Assembly (NCBI GenBank): GCA_000961655.1
Contig: LADR01000054.1
Location: 36,077-100,076 of the forward strand
Reading direction: 5' to 3'
DNA: 64,000 nt
Source of the DNA: Desulfatitalea sp. BRH_c12
Lineage (GTDB): Bacteria > Desulfobacterota > Desulfobacteria > Desulfobacterales > Desulfosarcinaceae
Below, piece after piece: positions 10,128 through 19,809 of this stretch. Made by a program: the position numbers and the translations under genes. Below the pieces are notes generated by a model. The model searched no databases and had not been told where the DNA came from. It saw only the letters and a program-made list of their open reading frames with translations. How positions within the stretch are numbered: the stretch's first letter is position 1; the number at the start of each line of letters is the position of its first letter.

Positions 10128-11819
10128 CTAAGCCGGCGTGGCCGGCGAATTCTTACGGACAATGTCCAGTAATTTGCGCATTTCGGGAAGCTTCAGGGCG
10201 TGGGCCAGCCCAGCGAAGACAAGCGTCCCGATGAACGCGCACCCCGCCACGCCGGGCAACAATTGCAGCCCCGTGCCACCGTCGGACGGGAGCAACCAAC
10301 CGGAGACAGCCTCCACGCACACCCCCATCAGCGCAGCGCACATTGCTGTTTTAACGATAGAGGTGCAGATGGCCCGCCATCCCAGGGCGCCCAACTTACG
10401 CCGCAAGGCCACGGTCAACAGCGCCATGTTGAACACCGAGGAGAGCGAAAGCGCCAGCGCCAATCCGTTGTGCTGCATAGGGCCCATCAGCAGCGCCCCC
10501 ACAATCAGGTTTGCCGCAATGGCGATCAGCGAAATCCGCAGGGGCGTACGCGCATCCTTAAGGGCGTAGAAAACATTCAACACGATCCGTATTCCCGAGA
10601 AGGCCCACAACCCCGTACAATAGTATAATAACGCGCTTGCCGTCAATCGCATGCTGTGTGCATCGAAGGCGCCACGCTGAAAAAGCAGGGCAACGATGGG
10701 CTCGCGCAATACGATCAGGCCGACCATCGAAGGCAGCGTGATAAAAAAAACCAGGGTGATGGCATGGGCAAAGGTCTGACGCATGGCCTCGCATTGTTGA
10801 GCCGCGGCTTGGCGCGCCAAAGTGGGCAGAATGGCCGTGGCTGTGGCAATGCCGAAGATACCGAGCGGGAATTGAACCAGGCGATCGGCATAATATAGAT
10901 AGGAAACGCTGCCCTGCGGCAACAAGCTGGCCAAAAGCGTTACAACGAGACTGTTGATCTGGTAGACGGCCGCTCCGAGCAGCACGGGGCCCAACATCAG
11001 CAGGATGCGTTGAAAGGAAGGATGCCACAATGGGGCCTTTTTCCAAAAACGAAACCTGCTTCTGACAAGAACCGGAATCTGCAGCCCGAGTTGCAGGACC
11101 CCGCCGAGAATGACGCCGAAAGCCAACCAGCGGACTTGCACGTTTTGATCCATGCTCCACATGGCGCCCAAACACAGCGCCGCGATCATGGCGATGTTCA
11201 AGAAGACCGGCGCAAGGGCGGGCGCGGCAAAATGTCCCAGAACATTCAGAATCCCCATACACAGGGCCAACAGGCCGACAAAAATAACATAGGGGAACAT
11301 GATGCGGGTCAAGCTGGCCGTGAGTTCGAATTTATCCGCCGATTCCGCGAAGCCGGGCGCAAAAAGACGCACCAGCCAGGGGGCCGCCACTATCCCGAAT
11401 AACGCACACCCAAGCAACACCAAGGCCAGCAATCGTATGGCACTGGTGGCCATACGATCGGCTTCGGTACGCCCCTGGTGATAAAGAACGTCCGTATAGA
11501 CGGGCACAAACGCGATACTCAAGGTGCCTTCGCCGAGAAGTCGGCGCAGCAAGTTGGGGATGCGAAACGCGGCGATGAATGCGTCCGATGTCAGACCAGC
11601 GCCGAAGAAGGACGCGATGACGATATCGCGCACAGCCCCCAGAATACGACTGAGCAGGGTGGCCCCACCCACGACGCCCGCGGCGCGCATCATGCGCACA
11701 TTCTCGCCGGCATGCGATGGGTCGGACGAATCGGTCAAAGGATCCGGTCCGGCGTGTTCCGCGCCGTCGGTGCAGGGGTGCCCACCGTCCGGCATTGATT
11801 TATCGAAATTTATTGACAT
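10128..11819 (-). CDS. murJ: Lipid II flippase MurJ (MviN)
   Basis: Polytopic inner-membrane protein of the MOP superfamily that flips lipid II to the periplasm. The conserved start of the domain, GGATLLSRILGAVRDIVIAS, is followed by about 14 hydrophobic segments and the LLRRLLGEGTLSIAFVPVYT motif. Length 563 aa includes about 42 residues of polar N-terminal extension before MMRAAGVVGG; the true start could be at that methionine (position 11693), although no clear ribosome binding site favours it. It is divergent from rpsT across a 66-base gap. Confidence 0.95.
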   Translation of the reverse strand: MSINFDKSMPDGGHPCTDGAEHAGPDPLTDSSDPSHAGENVRMMRAAGVVGGATLLSRILGAVRDIVIASFFGAGLTSDAFIAAFRIPNLLRRLLGEGTLSIAFVPVYTDVLYHQGRTEADRMATSAIRLLALVLLGCALFGIVAAPWLVRLFAPGFAESADKFELTASLTRIMFPYVIFVGLLALCMGILNVLGHFAAPALAPVFLNIAMIAALCLGAMWSMDQNVQVRWLAFGVILGGVLQLGLQIPVLVRSRFRFWKKAPLWHPSFQRILLMLGPVLLGAAVYQINSLVVTLLASLLPQGSVSYLYYADRLVQFPLGIFGIATATAILPTLARQAAAQQCEAMRQTFAHAITLVFFITLPSMVGLIVLREPIVALLFQRGAFDAHSMRLTASALLYYCTGLWAFSGIRIVLNVFYALKDARTPLRISLIAIAANLIVGALLMGPMQHNGLALALSLSSVFNMALLTVALRRKLGALGWRAICTSIVKTAMCAALMGVCVEAVSGWLLPSDGGTGLQLLPGVAGCAFIGTLVFAGLAHALKLPEMRKLLDIVRKNSPATPA

Positions 11820-11885
11820 GCCCGCAGAGCGCCTATATAGATTGACATTTTAAAAAAGCCCTAACAAGGTGAAAGGAGTTGCCCA

Positions 11886-12149
11886 GTGGCCAATCATAAA
11901 TCAGCACTCAAACGCGCTGGCCAGAATCAAGTACGGCGCTTGCGCAATCGGACAGTGAGAACGCGTGTAAAGAACGTGGTCAAGGAAGTTCGTGTGGCCG
12001 CAGCCCAAAATTCGGCCGATGAAACCGGTGTGGCTTTCAAGACCGCCCAATCCGCAATCGCCAAGGCTGCCAAAAAAGGCGTTCTGCACAGACGGACGGC
12101 TTCCCGGAAAATCGCCCGCCTCGCAAAGCTGACCTATTCCGTTCAGTAG
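11886..12149 (+). CDS. rpsT: 30S ribosomal protein S20
   Basis: Binds the 5' domain of 16S rRNA in the small subunit. The 87-aa basic, helical sequence beginning ANHKSALKRAGQNQVRRLRN and ending RKIARLAKL is diagnostic. It starts with GTG, preceded by AGGAG at 11874-11878 with 7-base spacing. rpsT divergent from murJ is a common arrangement. A strong intrinsic terminator follows. Confidence 0.98.
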   Translation: MANHKSALKRAGQNQVRRLRNRTVRTRVKNVVKEVRVAAAQNSADETGVAFKTAQSAIAKAAKKGVLHRRTASRKIARLAKLTYSVQ

Positions 12150-12171
12150 CAAAACCCCGCATACAACGGCA

Positions 12172-12206
12172 AAACACCCGGCGCATGCCAAGCCGGGTGT
12201 TTGTTG
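12172..12206. terminator. Bidirectional intrinsic terminator between rpsT and lptE
   Basis: AAACACCCGGC (12172-12182) and GCCGGGTGTTT (12192-12202) form a perfect 11-bp stem with a 9-base loop. The plus strand continues TGTT after the stem; the minus strand gains a T-tract from the A-run at 12171-12174. It lies between convergent genes and probably ends both transcripts. Confidence 0.9.
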
Positions 12207-12230
12207 TTGTGCGTCCTCAGTTCCGCCATT

Positions 12231-12716
12231 TCAAAACGCATCCGTCAACCGTTCATACACATATTCCGCCAGACGCTGCGCCACCAATGCACTGGCCACA
12301 CGCAGATTGCGATCCGTCTCGGTTCTCAGATTATCGACCGTATAGGCTTGGTCGGCAGTCAAGCGCTGGCCGCGCCACAACACCTTGCCGGTGCGATCTT
12401 TCAGAATGAAAGAGGCGGTTATCGTCATACGACGCTCCACCGCCGTAAGCGTGCTGCTGCGTGTCAGGGTTTCGGTACTCAACGCGTCTATCGTGCCGGT
12501 GAGTACGGCGTCAGCTTGATCTGCACCCACCACAAGATCCTGACGGCGGCGGGTAAGCTCATCGACCAAAGCGCCGGTGACGATGGTTTCGAGTCCGGAA
12601 AGCGCGGTGCGGTTGGTCAGTACGCTCACACCAATGGTCTGCACATCGCCGGGCAATTTACCGGTGCCCGACAGATGGTAGCCGCAAGAAACCGGCAGAA
12701 GCAGGATCGCCATCAC
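12231..12716 (-). CDS. lptE: LPS-assembly lipoprotein LptE
   Basis: Outer-membrane lipoprotein that plugs the LptD barrel and helps insert lipopolysaccharide. The lipobox LLPVSCGYHL and the following GKLPGDVQTIGVSVLTNRT region, plus the later ASFILKDRTGKVLWRG strand, match the LptE/RlpB family. Starting at GTG 12716 (or ATG 12713) gives 161 aa but a signal peptide with no positive charges; an in-frame upstream stretch encodes KGKRFGGWLAV but lacks a standard start codon. It lies 139 bases downstream of leuS, as in many Proteobacteria. Confidence 0.88.
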   Translation of the reverse strand: MMAILLLPVSCGYHLSGTGKLPGDVQTIGVSVLTNRTALSGLETIVTGALVDELTRRRQDLVVGADQADAVLTGTIDALSTETLTRSSTLTAVERRMTITASFILKDRTGKVLWRGQRLTADQAYTVDNLRTETDRNLRVASALVAQRLAEYVYERLTDAF

Positions 12717-12779
12717 CGCCAGCCACCCACCAAACCTTTTACCTTTTCCAATGATGGTATTCAGAATAAGTACCCCGGG

Positions 12780-12801
12780 AGGGCGGGTTCTTCCCCGCCC
12801 T
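12780..12801. repeat. Hairpin between leuS and lptE
   Basis: AGGGCGGG (12780-12787) and CCCGCCCT (12794-12801) form a perfect 8-bp stem with the loop TTCTTC. There is no T-tract on the minus strand, so it is more likely an extragenic palindrome than a terminator. Confidence 0.6.
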
Positions 12802-12855
12802 GGTAAGAATATGGCCCGCGCTCCGACCCTGTCGGGAGACCTGAAGAATAATCTT

Positions 12856-15456
12856 TTACGCGACGATATTCACCAACTTGTTCTTGACCACGATCACTTT
12901 TTTAGGACCCGCGGGCCCGATGAATTTTTGTACGCGCTCATCGTCGAGAGCGCTCTTTTTCAATGCCTCTTCATCCGTATCCAGGGGCACTGAAAAACGG
13001 CCGCGCAGTTTACCGTTGACTTGCACCACGATGGTCACTTCGTCCTGAACCAGCGCATCCTGTCTGTATGGGGGCCAGGCGGTCGCCAGTGTGCTTTGCC
13101 CGTGGCCCAGGAATTGCCAGATCTCTTCCGAAAAATGCGGCACGATCGGAGACAGCAGAATCACCACCGTTTCAAGCGCATGGCGCATGACTTCGGCTTG
13201 CAGCGGCGCCCCCTGGCCCGGCTTGATTTCGAGGGCATACATCTGGTTGACCAATTCCATGACGGCACTGATGGCGGTATTGAAATGAAACCGGTCTTCG
13301 ATGTCGCGCGAGACCTTTTCAATCGTCTGATGCGCTTTTTTGTACATTGCCCGCAGCGGCTCGTCGACCTCATCGGGGGCGCCGTCATAGGCCGACACGC
13401 CGGAAACGACAGGCAGCCAGGAGTGGGCCAACCGCCACACGCGGTTCAAAAAACGCGCGCTGCCATCCACGCCTTGGTCGCTCCACTCCAGGTCCCTTTC
13501 GGGAGGGGCGGCGAACAGGCAAAACAGGCGGGTCGTGTCGGCGCCATAGCGATCCAGCAGGACATTGGGGTCGACCACGTTGCGTTTGGACTTGGACATT
13601 TTTTCCACGCGGCCGACAACCACCGGTTGATTGCACAGCGTGCAGTGCGGACCGTCTTGGTCTTCGCGCACCTGCTCGGGGAAAAGATAGCCATGCTGGG
13701 GGCAGGAAGTCGTCTCCTTGCACACCATGCCCTGCGTCAGCAGACGCGTAAACGGCTCCTTGTATTGAACCAGTCCCATCGCGTGCAGCACGCGGGTATA
13801 ATAGCGAGAGTACAACAAGTGCAAAATGGCATGCTCCACGCCGCCGATGTATTGGTCGACCGGCATCCAGTAGTCCACATCCTTTTTGTCGAACATGGCG
13901 CTGTCGCAGCGCGGGCTGCAGTAACGTTCAAAATACCAGGAGGATTCCACGAAAGTGTCCATGGTATCGGTTTCGCGCCGCGCATCCGGGTTCTGGCACC
14001 TGGGACAGGTGGTCTTGGCAAAATACGGCAGGGATGCCAGCGGCGATTGCCCGCCTTCGAGCAGGTGGGCGTCCTCGGGCAACACGATCGGCAGATCCTC
14101 TTCAGGCACCGGCACGATGCCGCAGCGTTCACAGTGGATCATGGGGATCGGCGTGCCCCAATAGCGCTGCCGCGAAATACCCCAGTCACGCAGGCGAAAG
14201 CTGATGGCCCGTTTGCCTAAATTTCGGGATTCGAGCGCATCGACGATCTTTTCCATAGCGTCCCGGTTGGCAAGGCCGTTAAAATCACCTGAATTGATCA
14301 TCGTGCCATCGGCCACGTAGGCCTCGGACATGGCGGCGCCATCCAGGGCGGCGTCAGGGGGCTGAACCACAGGCACGACCGGTAAGGCGTATTTTTTAGC
14401 GAAATCAAAATCGCGCTGATCGTGCGCGGGCACCGACATGACCGCACCGGTACCGTATTCCATCAAGGCGAAATTGGCGGTGTAGATCGGCATGCGGCGC
14501 CCGTTCATGGGATTGATGCAGTAACGGCCGGTGAACACCCCCTCTTTTTCATAGGTTTCGATGGCCTTGCTGGTACGCTCCTGTAAGCTGATGCGCTCGA
14601 CAAACGCCGCAATTGCCGCAGCCTGCGCGGTGTCGGCCGCCAACTGGGGCACCATCGGATGTTCCGGGGCCAGGCACATAAAGGTCGCACCGTAAACGGT
14701 ATCCGGACGCGTCGTGAAAACCGGTATGACCTGGTCGCTGTTCTCTACGGCGAAACGAATTTCAGCACCCTGGCTGCGTCCGATCCAGTTCTTCTGCATG
14801 GTGATGACCTTGTCCGGCCACCCAGGCAACTGATCGCAATAAAGCAGGAGATCTTCGGCAAAATCGCTGATCCGGAAAAACCACTGGTTGAGTTTTTTCT
14901 GCCGGACGGTCTGTCCGCAGCGCCAGCATTGACCGGCCTCGACCTGTTCGTTGGCCAGGACCGTCTGGCATGTCTCGCACCAGTTAACGTAGGACTCCTT
15001 GCGATAGGCCATGTCTTTTTCGACCATTTTTAGAAACAACCACTGTTCCCATCGATAGTATTCAGGCCTGCAGGTGGCGATTTCACGGTCCCAATCGTAG
15101 GAAAAGCCCAACTGCTTGAGCTGGTTGCGCATGTAAGCGATATTCTCGTAGGTCCACGTGGCCGGATGGGTGTTGTTGGCGATGGCGGCATTTTCAGCCG
15201 GCATGCCGAAAGCGTCCCATCCCATGGGATGCAGCACGTTGAACCCCCGCATGCGTTTGTAACGTGCCACCACGTCACCGATGGTGTAGTTGCGCACATG
15301 GCCCATGTGGATCTTGCCTGAGGGGTACGGAAACATTTCCAACAAATAGTATTTGGGCGCACCCGACTGAACATCCACTTTGAACAATTTGGACGCCTCC
15401 CAGGCGGACTGCCACTTCTGCTCAATTTCTCGCGCATGATATCGCTGATCCATCAT
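12856..15456 (-). CDS. leuS: Leucyl-tRNA synthetase
   Basis: Class Ia synthetase that charges tRNA-Leu. The HIGH-type motif reads HMGH at about residues 50-53 ([14 protein letters not shown]), the KMSKS motif is near residue 620, and the editing domain (CP1) with [13 protein letters not shown] lies between. Two zinc-type cysteine clusters are visible ([21 protein letters not shown] and [13 protein letters not shown]). The ATG at 15456 is preferred, with AAGG about 5 bases upstream, over the GTG at 15462; the protein is then 866 aa. The length is normal. Confidence 0.97.
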   Translation of the reverse strand: MMDQRYHAREIEQKWQSAWEASKLFKVDVQSGAPKYYLLEMFPYPSGKIHMGHVRNYTIGDVVARYKRMRGFNVLHPMGWDAFGMPAENAAIANNTHPATWTYENIAYMRNQLKQLGFSYDWDREIATCRPEYYRWEQWLFLKMVEKDMAYRKESYVNWCETCQTVLANEQVEAGQCWRCGQTVRQKKLNQWFFRISDFAEDLLLYCDQLPGWPDKVITMQKNWIGRSQGAEIRFAVENSDQVIPVFTTRPDTVYGATFMCLAPEHPMVPQLAADTAQAAAIAAFVERISLQERTSKAIETYEKEGVFTGRYCINPMNGRRMPIYTANFALMEYGTGAVMSVPAHDQRDFDFAKKYALPVVPVVQPPDAALDGAAMSEAYVADGTMINSGDFNGLANRDAMEKIVDALESRNLGKRAISFRLRDWGISRQRYWGTPIPMIHCERCGIVPVPEEDLPIVLPEDAHLLEGGQSPLASLPYFAKTTCPRCQNPDARRETDTMDTFVESSWYFERYCSPRCDSAMFDKKDVDYWMPVDQYIGGVEHAILHLLYSRYYTRVLHAMGLVQYKEPFTRLLTQGMVCKETTSCPQHGYLFPEQVREDQDGPHCTLCNQPVVVGRVEKMSKSKRNVVDPNVLLDRYGADTTRLFCLFAAPPERDLEWSDQGVDGSARFLNRVWRLAHSWLPVVSGVSAYDGAPDEVDEPLRAMYKKAHQTIEKVSRDIEDRFHFNTAISAVMELVNQMYALEIKPGQGAPLQAEVMRHALETVVILLSPIVPHFSEEIWQFLGHGQSTLATAWPPYRQDALVQDEVTIVVQVNGKLRGRFSVPLDTDEEALKKSALDDERVQKFIGPAGPKKVIVVKNKLVNIVA

Positions 15457-15635
15457 CGTCACCTTTTAACGTGTGTTTCGCCTGTTCGCCGCCGGAAGGT
15501 ACGGGGCGTATTGCAAGTAATCTTTAAGGATCCGATTCCAATGCCATAAGTTTGCCAAAAGTGCAATGATAGAGCAACGCCCCGTCAGGGTAACCGCATT
15601 TGCGTATGGGCCTCAATTCAGAAATGCAACATCGT

Positions 15636-15780
15636 TCTTCCTTATGGGCGGACCTTGTGTTCGCCCGGTGCGGGAGATGTCAGTGGCCCCCTGGGGCGAA
15701 TGGACATCGTGATGGTCACGATGCCCGCTGCAGGGGCGACCTGCGGTCGCCCGCGCGAACCACTGAATGCATCGCTCTGG
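15636..15780. repeat. Palindromic repeat family B, inverted copy
   Basis: In the 570-base gap between leuS and rng lies a single copy, in the opposite orientation, of the element found at 4389-4680: GGGCGACCTGCGGTCGCCC palindrome, GAACGATG and CACCGGGCGA blocks all match as the reverse complement. No gene is supported in the rest of the gap, which becomes AT-rich toward rng. Confidence 0.8.
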
Positions 15781-16032
15781 ATATTTGCAGATGATGAACA
15801 AAGCCGACGAAAATGATTTATCGATTCAGTTCTACGTTCATAACCTCCATTCCCCGCTCGGGCAACGGCAACGCAATAATATGACATGACACGTAAAATC
15901 ATAATGAGCCCCTCAACACCGTGCACCGGCCACGCATTTTCTATTTGACTTACCTTAAACAATTACATATGAATCAATGCGTTACACCCACACGAACTAA
16001 ATCGCACCCTAACCCACAGGAATACCCTCAGG

Positions 16033-17502
16033 ATGAGCAGCAAAATTTTGATCAATGCTATCGATCCGGAAGAAATCCGTATTGCTAAAGTCAATGAAAG
16101 CCGGATGGAAGAGTTTCAGATCGAAATGGCGGGCCGTGAAATCATTCACGGCAATATCTATAAAGGCATCGTCACCCGGGTGGAACCCAGCCTTCAAGCC
16201 GTGTTCGTCGATTTCGGCGGAGAACGCAACGGCTTTTTGCAACAGAACGAGATCCACAGCGACTACTTCCAGGAAAACAGCAACGGCGATCCGGCCTTAG
16301 AAAATCGGATCGTCAAAGGCCAGGAACTCATGGTGCAGGTGACCAAGGACCCCATGATGAAAAAGGGGGCCATGCTCACCACCTATGTTTCCCTGCCCGG
16401 CCGGTTCATCGTATTAATGCCGGGCAACCCCCAGCGCGGAATCTCGCGCAAAATCGAAGATGAGGAAGAACGGCAACGTCTGAAGGACCTGCTGCAGACG
16501 GTCAAAATTCCGGAAGGCTTCGGCGTTATTGTGCGTACGGCCGGCCTGGGCTGCACAAAGGCGCAGATCGCCAAAGATCTGAGCTATCTGCTGCGGTTGT
16601 GGACCAACATCAACGAAAAATGCCTTCGTGAGGAGGCCCCCGCGACACTTTATAAGGAACGCAGCCTGGCGGTGCGTTCAGTCCGCGACTATTTTACCTC
16701 CGAAGTGAACGAAATCCTGATCGACGATGAAAGTGTCTATCAGGAGGTTAAAAACTTCATGCACATTATCTCTCCGCGGCATACGCGCATTGTCAAACTG
16801 CACACCCACGACAAACCGATTTTCGCAAAATTCCAGCTGGAAGATCAGATCGCCACCATTTTCGAAAACCGGGTGCCCCTCAAATCGGGCGGCTCCATCG
16901 TCATCGAACAGACCGAAGCCCTGGTGGCCATTGACGTCAATTCCGGCCGGGGTACCCGTGAAAAGGACCTGGAACAGACCGCGCTCAACACCAACCTCGA
17001 GGCTGCTGAAGAAGTGGCCCGGCAGATCCGGCTTCGCGATTTGGGCGGCCTGATCGTGGTGGATTTCATCGACATGCGCGAAATCAAGAACCGCAACGCA
17101 ATCGAGCGCGGGCTGCGCGAACATGTCAAGGGCGACAAAGCCAGAGTCCGCATCGGGCGCATTTCCCAATTCGGCTTACTGGAGATGGCGCGCCAACGTT
17201 TGGCGCCCTCGATCGAATTCGGCAGCCTGGTACCCTGCCCTTACTGTAAAGGTAAAGGATTGTTGCCGTCGACCGAGACGTTGGCGATCCGGTTTTTGCG
17301 CCAGTTGAAAATGCTGACGCGCAAAACCGGCCTGCAACGGGTGCATGGCAGTGTTCCCAAGGCGGTGGCCGATTATGTATTGAACAAGAAACGCAAAGAG
17401 ATTATAGAGCTCGAAATGCAGCGGGGCTTCGCGTTGACCATCGAGGGGGACGATCAACTGGCGCCCCATGAATGTCATATCGAGTGCGACCCACACTGTT
17501 GA
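16033..17502 (+). CDS. rng: Ribonuclease G (RNase E/G family)
   Basis: Single-strand endoribonuclease for rRNA and mRNA processing. The S1 domain (about residues 35-125) begins with GNIYKGIVTRVEPSLQAVFVD. The catalytic part has the FVDFGGERNGFL and VAIDVNSGRGT...E segments carrying the metal-binding aspartates, and IVVDFIDM. The zinc-link CPYCKGKG supplies the two cysteines needed for dimerisation. The length of 489 aa and lack of a long C-terminal scaffold fit RNase G rather than RNase E. Confidence 0.95.
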   Translation: MSSKILINAIDPEEIRIAKVNESRMEEFQIEMAGREIIHGNIYKGIVTRVEPSLQAVFVDFGGERNGFLQQNEIHSDYFQENSNGDPALENRIVKGQELMVQVTKDPMMKKGAMLTTYVSLPGRFIVLMPGNPQRGISRKIEDEEERQRLKDLLQTVKIPEGFGVIVRTAGLGCTKAQIAKDLSYLLRLWTNINEKCLREEAPATLYKERSLAVRSVRDYFTSEVNEILIDDESVYQEVKNFMHIISPRHTRIVKLHTHDKPIFAKFQLEDQIATIFENRVPLKSGGSIVIEQTEALVAIDVNSGRGTREKDLEQTALNTNLEAAEEVARQIRLRDLGGLIVVDFIDMREIKNRNAIERGLREHVKGDKARVRIGRISQFGLLEMARQRLAPSIEFGSLVPCPYCKGKGLLPSTETLAIRFLRQLKMLTRKTGLQRVHGSVPKAVADYVLNKKRKEIIELEMQRGFALTIEGDDQLAPHECHIECDPHC

Positions 17503-17672
17503 GCCGATCCAACAAATCGACTTCACAAACACCAACCGGCCGCGGTCGTCTGGCATGATCGTGCCAAAAGATTTGACCCGCGCAATCATTTCAAGTATAT
17601 GGGCGCATTCTAGTTATCCTGAATAACAGATGGGTCTCAACCGGCGCCATCATCACGAGGAGGATTCAAAGT

Positions 17673-18038
17673 ATGGATATCGCGTACGCAATGGGTAGCG
17701 GCGGCACACCGGGTGCGGAGGGCGTCGGAGGATTTCTTTCAACGCCTCTGTTGCCCATCATTCTGATGTTGGCTATCATGTGGTTCCTGCTGATCCGCCC
17801 GCAGCAGAAAAAGCAAAAAGAGCATCGCGAAATGATCGGCAATCTCAAAAAGGGGGATACGATTATCACCTCCGGGGGATTGTACGGGCGCGTCACCGGC
17901 CTTACCGACACCGTTCTCACCGTCGAAATAGCGGACAAAGTCCGGGTCAGAGTCAGCCGTGGCCATATCGCCGGCCTCGCCCAGACAACGAAGCCGTCCG
18001 CCCCACCGGCCAAGGACAAACCGGAAGCCGAAAAATAG
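17673..18038 (+). CDS. yajC: Preprotein translocase subunit YajC
   Basis: Small inner-membrane protein that joins the SecDF complex. One membrane segment (residues about 28-47, FLSTPLLPIILMLAIMWFLL) is followed by the family signature RPQQKKQKEHREMI and the KKGDTIITSGGLYGRV domain. GAGGA lies just upstream of the ATG. It is 121 aa and starts the yajC-secD-secF operon. Confidence 0.96.
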   Translation: MDIAYAMGSGGTPGAEGVGGFLSTPLLPIILMLAIMWFLLIRPQQKKQKEHREMIGNLKKGDTIITSGGLYGRVTGLTDTVLTVEIADKVRVRVSRGHIAGLAQTTKPSAPPAKDKPEAEK

Positions 18039-18153
18039 TGATGTTCCATGTGGGCCTCGCATACCGCCTGGATTACGGCGTCGCGCCTGAAGCGCGCACG
18101 CCGCAAGGGCCCCGTTCGCATCCGATTACAGACGTTATAAAAGGAACGAAGCA

Positions 18154-19737
18154 GTGAAAACACCTTCTTGGCGCCTCATTGTTGCTGTCTTGGCCATACT
18201 TGCCGCATTCGTCTATGTCTTGCCGACCCTGCAAATGATTTCCGAAAAAAAGGAACAGCCCACCCTGTGGCCGTACCGTCAGATCAATCTGGGCCTGGAT
18301 CTGCAAGGCGGCATGCACCTGGTGATGCAGGTGGACACGGCCAAGGCGGTCGCCAATACGGTGGATCGCGCTCTGGAAGAACTGCGCGCTTTCGTGCGCC
18401 AGAACCAAATGCGGGTCAAGGGACTGCGCAAGACGAACGACACCACTATGGCCATCGCGCCTGCGGACACGGATGCATTCGACCGGTTCAAGGGGTTGCT
18501 CGCCGAAGAGTTCAAGGATTTTAAGGTCGATGAGAAGTCGCTGGACGGCCAGCCAGCCATTTATCTCTCGTTGAAAGAGGATGCGGCCGAAAACATCAAA
18601 ACGTTGACCTTCGAAAAAGCCCTGAGCAAGGTACGCAACCGCGTAGACGAATACGGCGCCCGTGAACCCGACATAAGGCCGCAGGGTGAAGACCGCATCA
18701 TCGTGCAGTTGCCTGGCGTGGTCGACGCGGACAAGGCACGCCAGGAAATCGGGCGCACCGGCAACCTGGAATTCAAACTTGTGGATGAAAACAACGATGT
18801 GCGCGAAGCGCTTGCGGGCACCGTTCCGCCGGGCAGCGAAATCCGCTACTATCGTAAAGACGATCCTGAAATGGCCGGTCGCCCCATTCTGCTTCGCAAG
18901 GAAACGCTGCTCACCGGCGATTATCTCAGCGAAGCGCGCGTGCAGTTCGATCCGGCCAGCGGCCAGCCCTATGTGGCCATCAAATTCAACAACCGGGGCT
19001 CGCAGATCTTCGCCCAGGTGACGGAGGAAAACATCAACAAGCGGTTGGCCATCGTGCTGGACAGTGAAGTGTATTCAGCCCCCGTGATCCGGTCTAAGAT
19101 TGTGGGTGAAGGCATCATCGAAGGTAATTTCAACGATGAAAGCGCCAAGAGCCTGGCGCTGGTCCTGCGGGAAGCCTTCCCCGCGCCGGTCAAAATCCTG
19201 TACGAAAAAACCGTAGGCCCTTCGCTGGGCAGCGACTCGATTCGCAAGGGGCTGAGTTCCATGGTGATCGGGGGCTTGCTGGTGATCTTTTTCATGGTCT
19301 TCTATTACAAACGCGCCGGCATCATCGCGGATTTCGCCCTGCTGACGAATATTCTTCTGATTGCCGGCGGGCTGGCCGCCCTGGGGGCAACGCTGACACT
19401 GCCCGGAATCGCCGGCATCATCTTGACCATCGGCATGGCCGTGGACGCCAATGTGCTCATCTTCGAACGCATCCGCGAGGAACTGCGCCTGGGTAAAACG
19501 GCACGCGCCGCGCTGGATGCCGGTTTCGAACGCGCCACGTTGACTATCCTCGACGCCAATGTCACCACCCTGATCGCCGGCCTGGTCCTGTTTCAATTCG
19601 GCAGTGGCCCCGTGAAAGGGTTTGCCGTCACGCTGTGTCTCGGCGTGCTGTCAAGTCTCTTCACCGCCCTGGTCGTATCGCGGATCATTTTCGACTATCT
19701 TTTAACGCACCGGCGGGTCAAAACGTTGAGCATTTAG
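18154..19737 (+). CDS. secD: Protein translocase subunit SecD
   Basis: Proton-driven Sec accessory protein that completes protein export. An N-terminal membrane segment is followed by the signature LGLDLQGGMHLVMQVD, a periplasmic P1 region (about residues 60-340), and five C-terminal membrane segments with the conserved GMAVDANVLIFERIREELR motif. GTG start at 18154. The length is 527 aa. It is followed by secF after 72 bases. Confidence 0.97.
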   Translation: MKTPSWRLIVAVLAILAAFVYVLPTLQMISEKKEQPTLWPYRQINLGLDLQGGMHLVMQVDTAKAVANTVDRALEELRAFVRQNQMRVKGLRKTNDTTMAIAPADTDAFDRFKGLLAEEFKDFKVDEKSLDGQPAIYLSLKEDAAENIKTLTFEKALSKVRNRVDEYGAREPDIRPQGEDRIIVQLPGVVDADKARQEIGRTGNLEFKLVDENNDVREALAGTVPPGSEIRYYRKDDPEMAGRPILLRKETLLTGDYLSEARVQFDPASGQPYVAIKFNNRGSQIFAQVTEENINKRLAIVLDSEVYSAPVIRSKIVGEGIIEGNFNDESAKSLALVLREAFPAPVKILYEKTVGPSLGSDSIRKGLSSMVIGGLLVIFFMVFYYKRAGIIADFALLTNILLIAGGLAALGATLTLPGIAGIILTIGMAVDANVLIFERIREELRLGKTARAALDAGFERATLTILDANVTTLIAGLVLFQFGSGPVKGFAVTLCLGVLSSLFTALVVSRIIFDYLLTHRRVKTLSI

Positions 19738-19809
19738 TGCCGCAACGGGCCACCCCTTTGTTGGAGCTTTTAGCCCGATCATTAACATCGAGACCGAGGA
19801 AAGCCGATT

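Noticed and set aside
11842..11870. Canonical sigma-70 promoter for rpsT based on TTGACA at 11842
   Set aside because: The -35-like hexamer is present, but no convincing -10 box lies 16-18 bases downstream.
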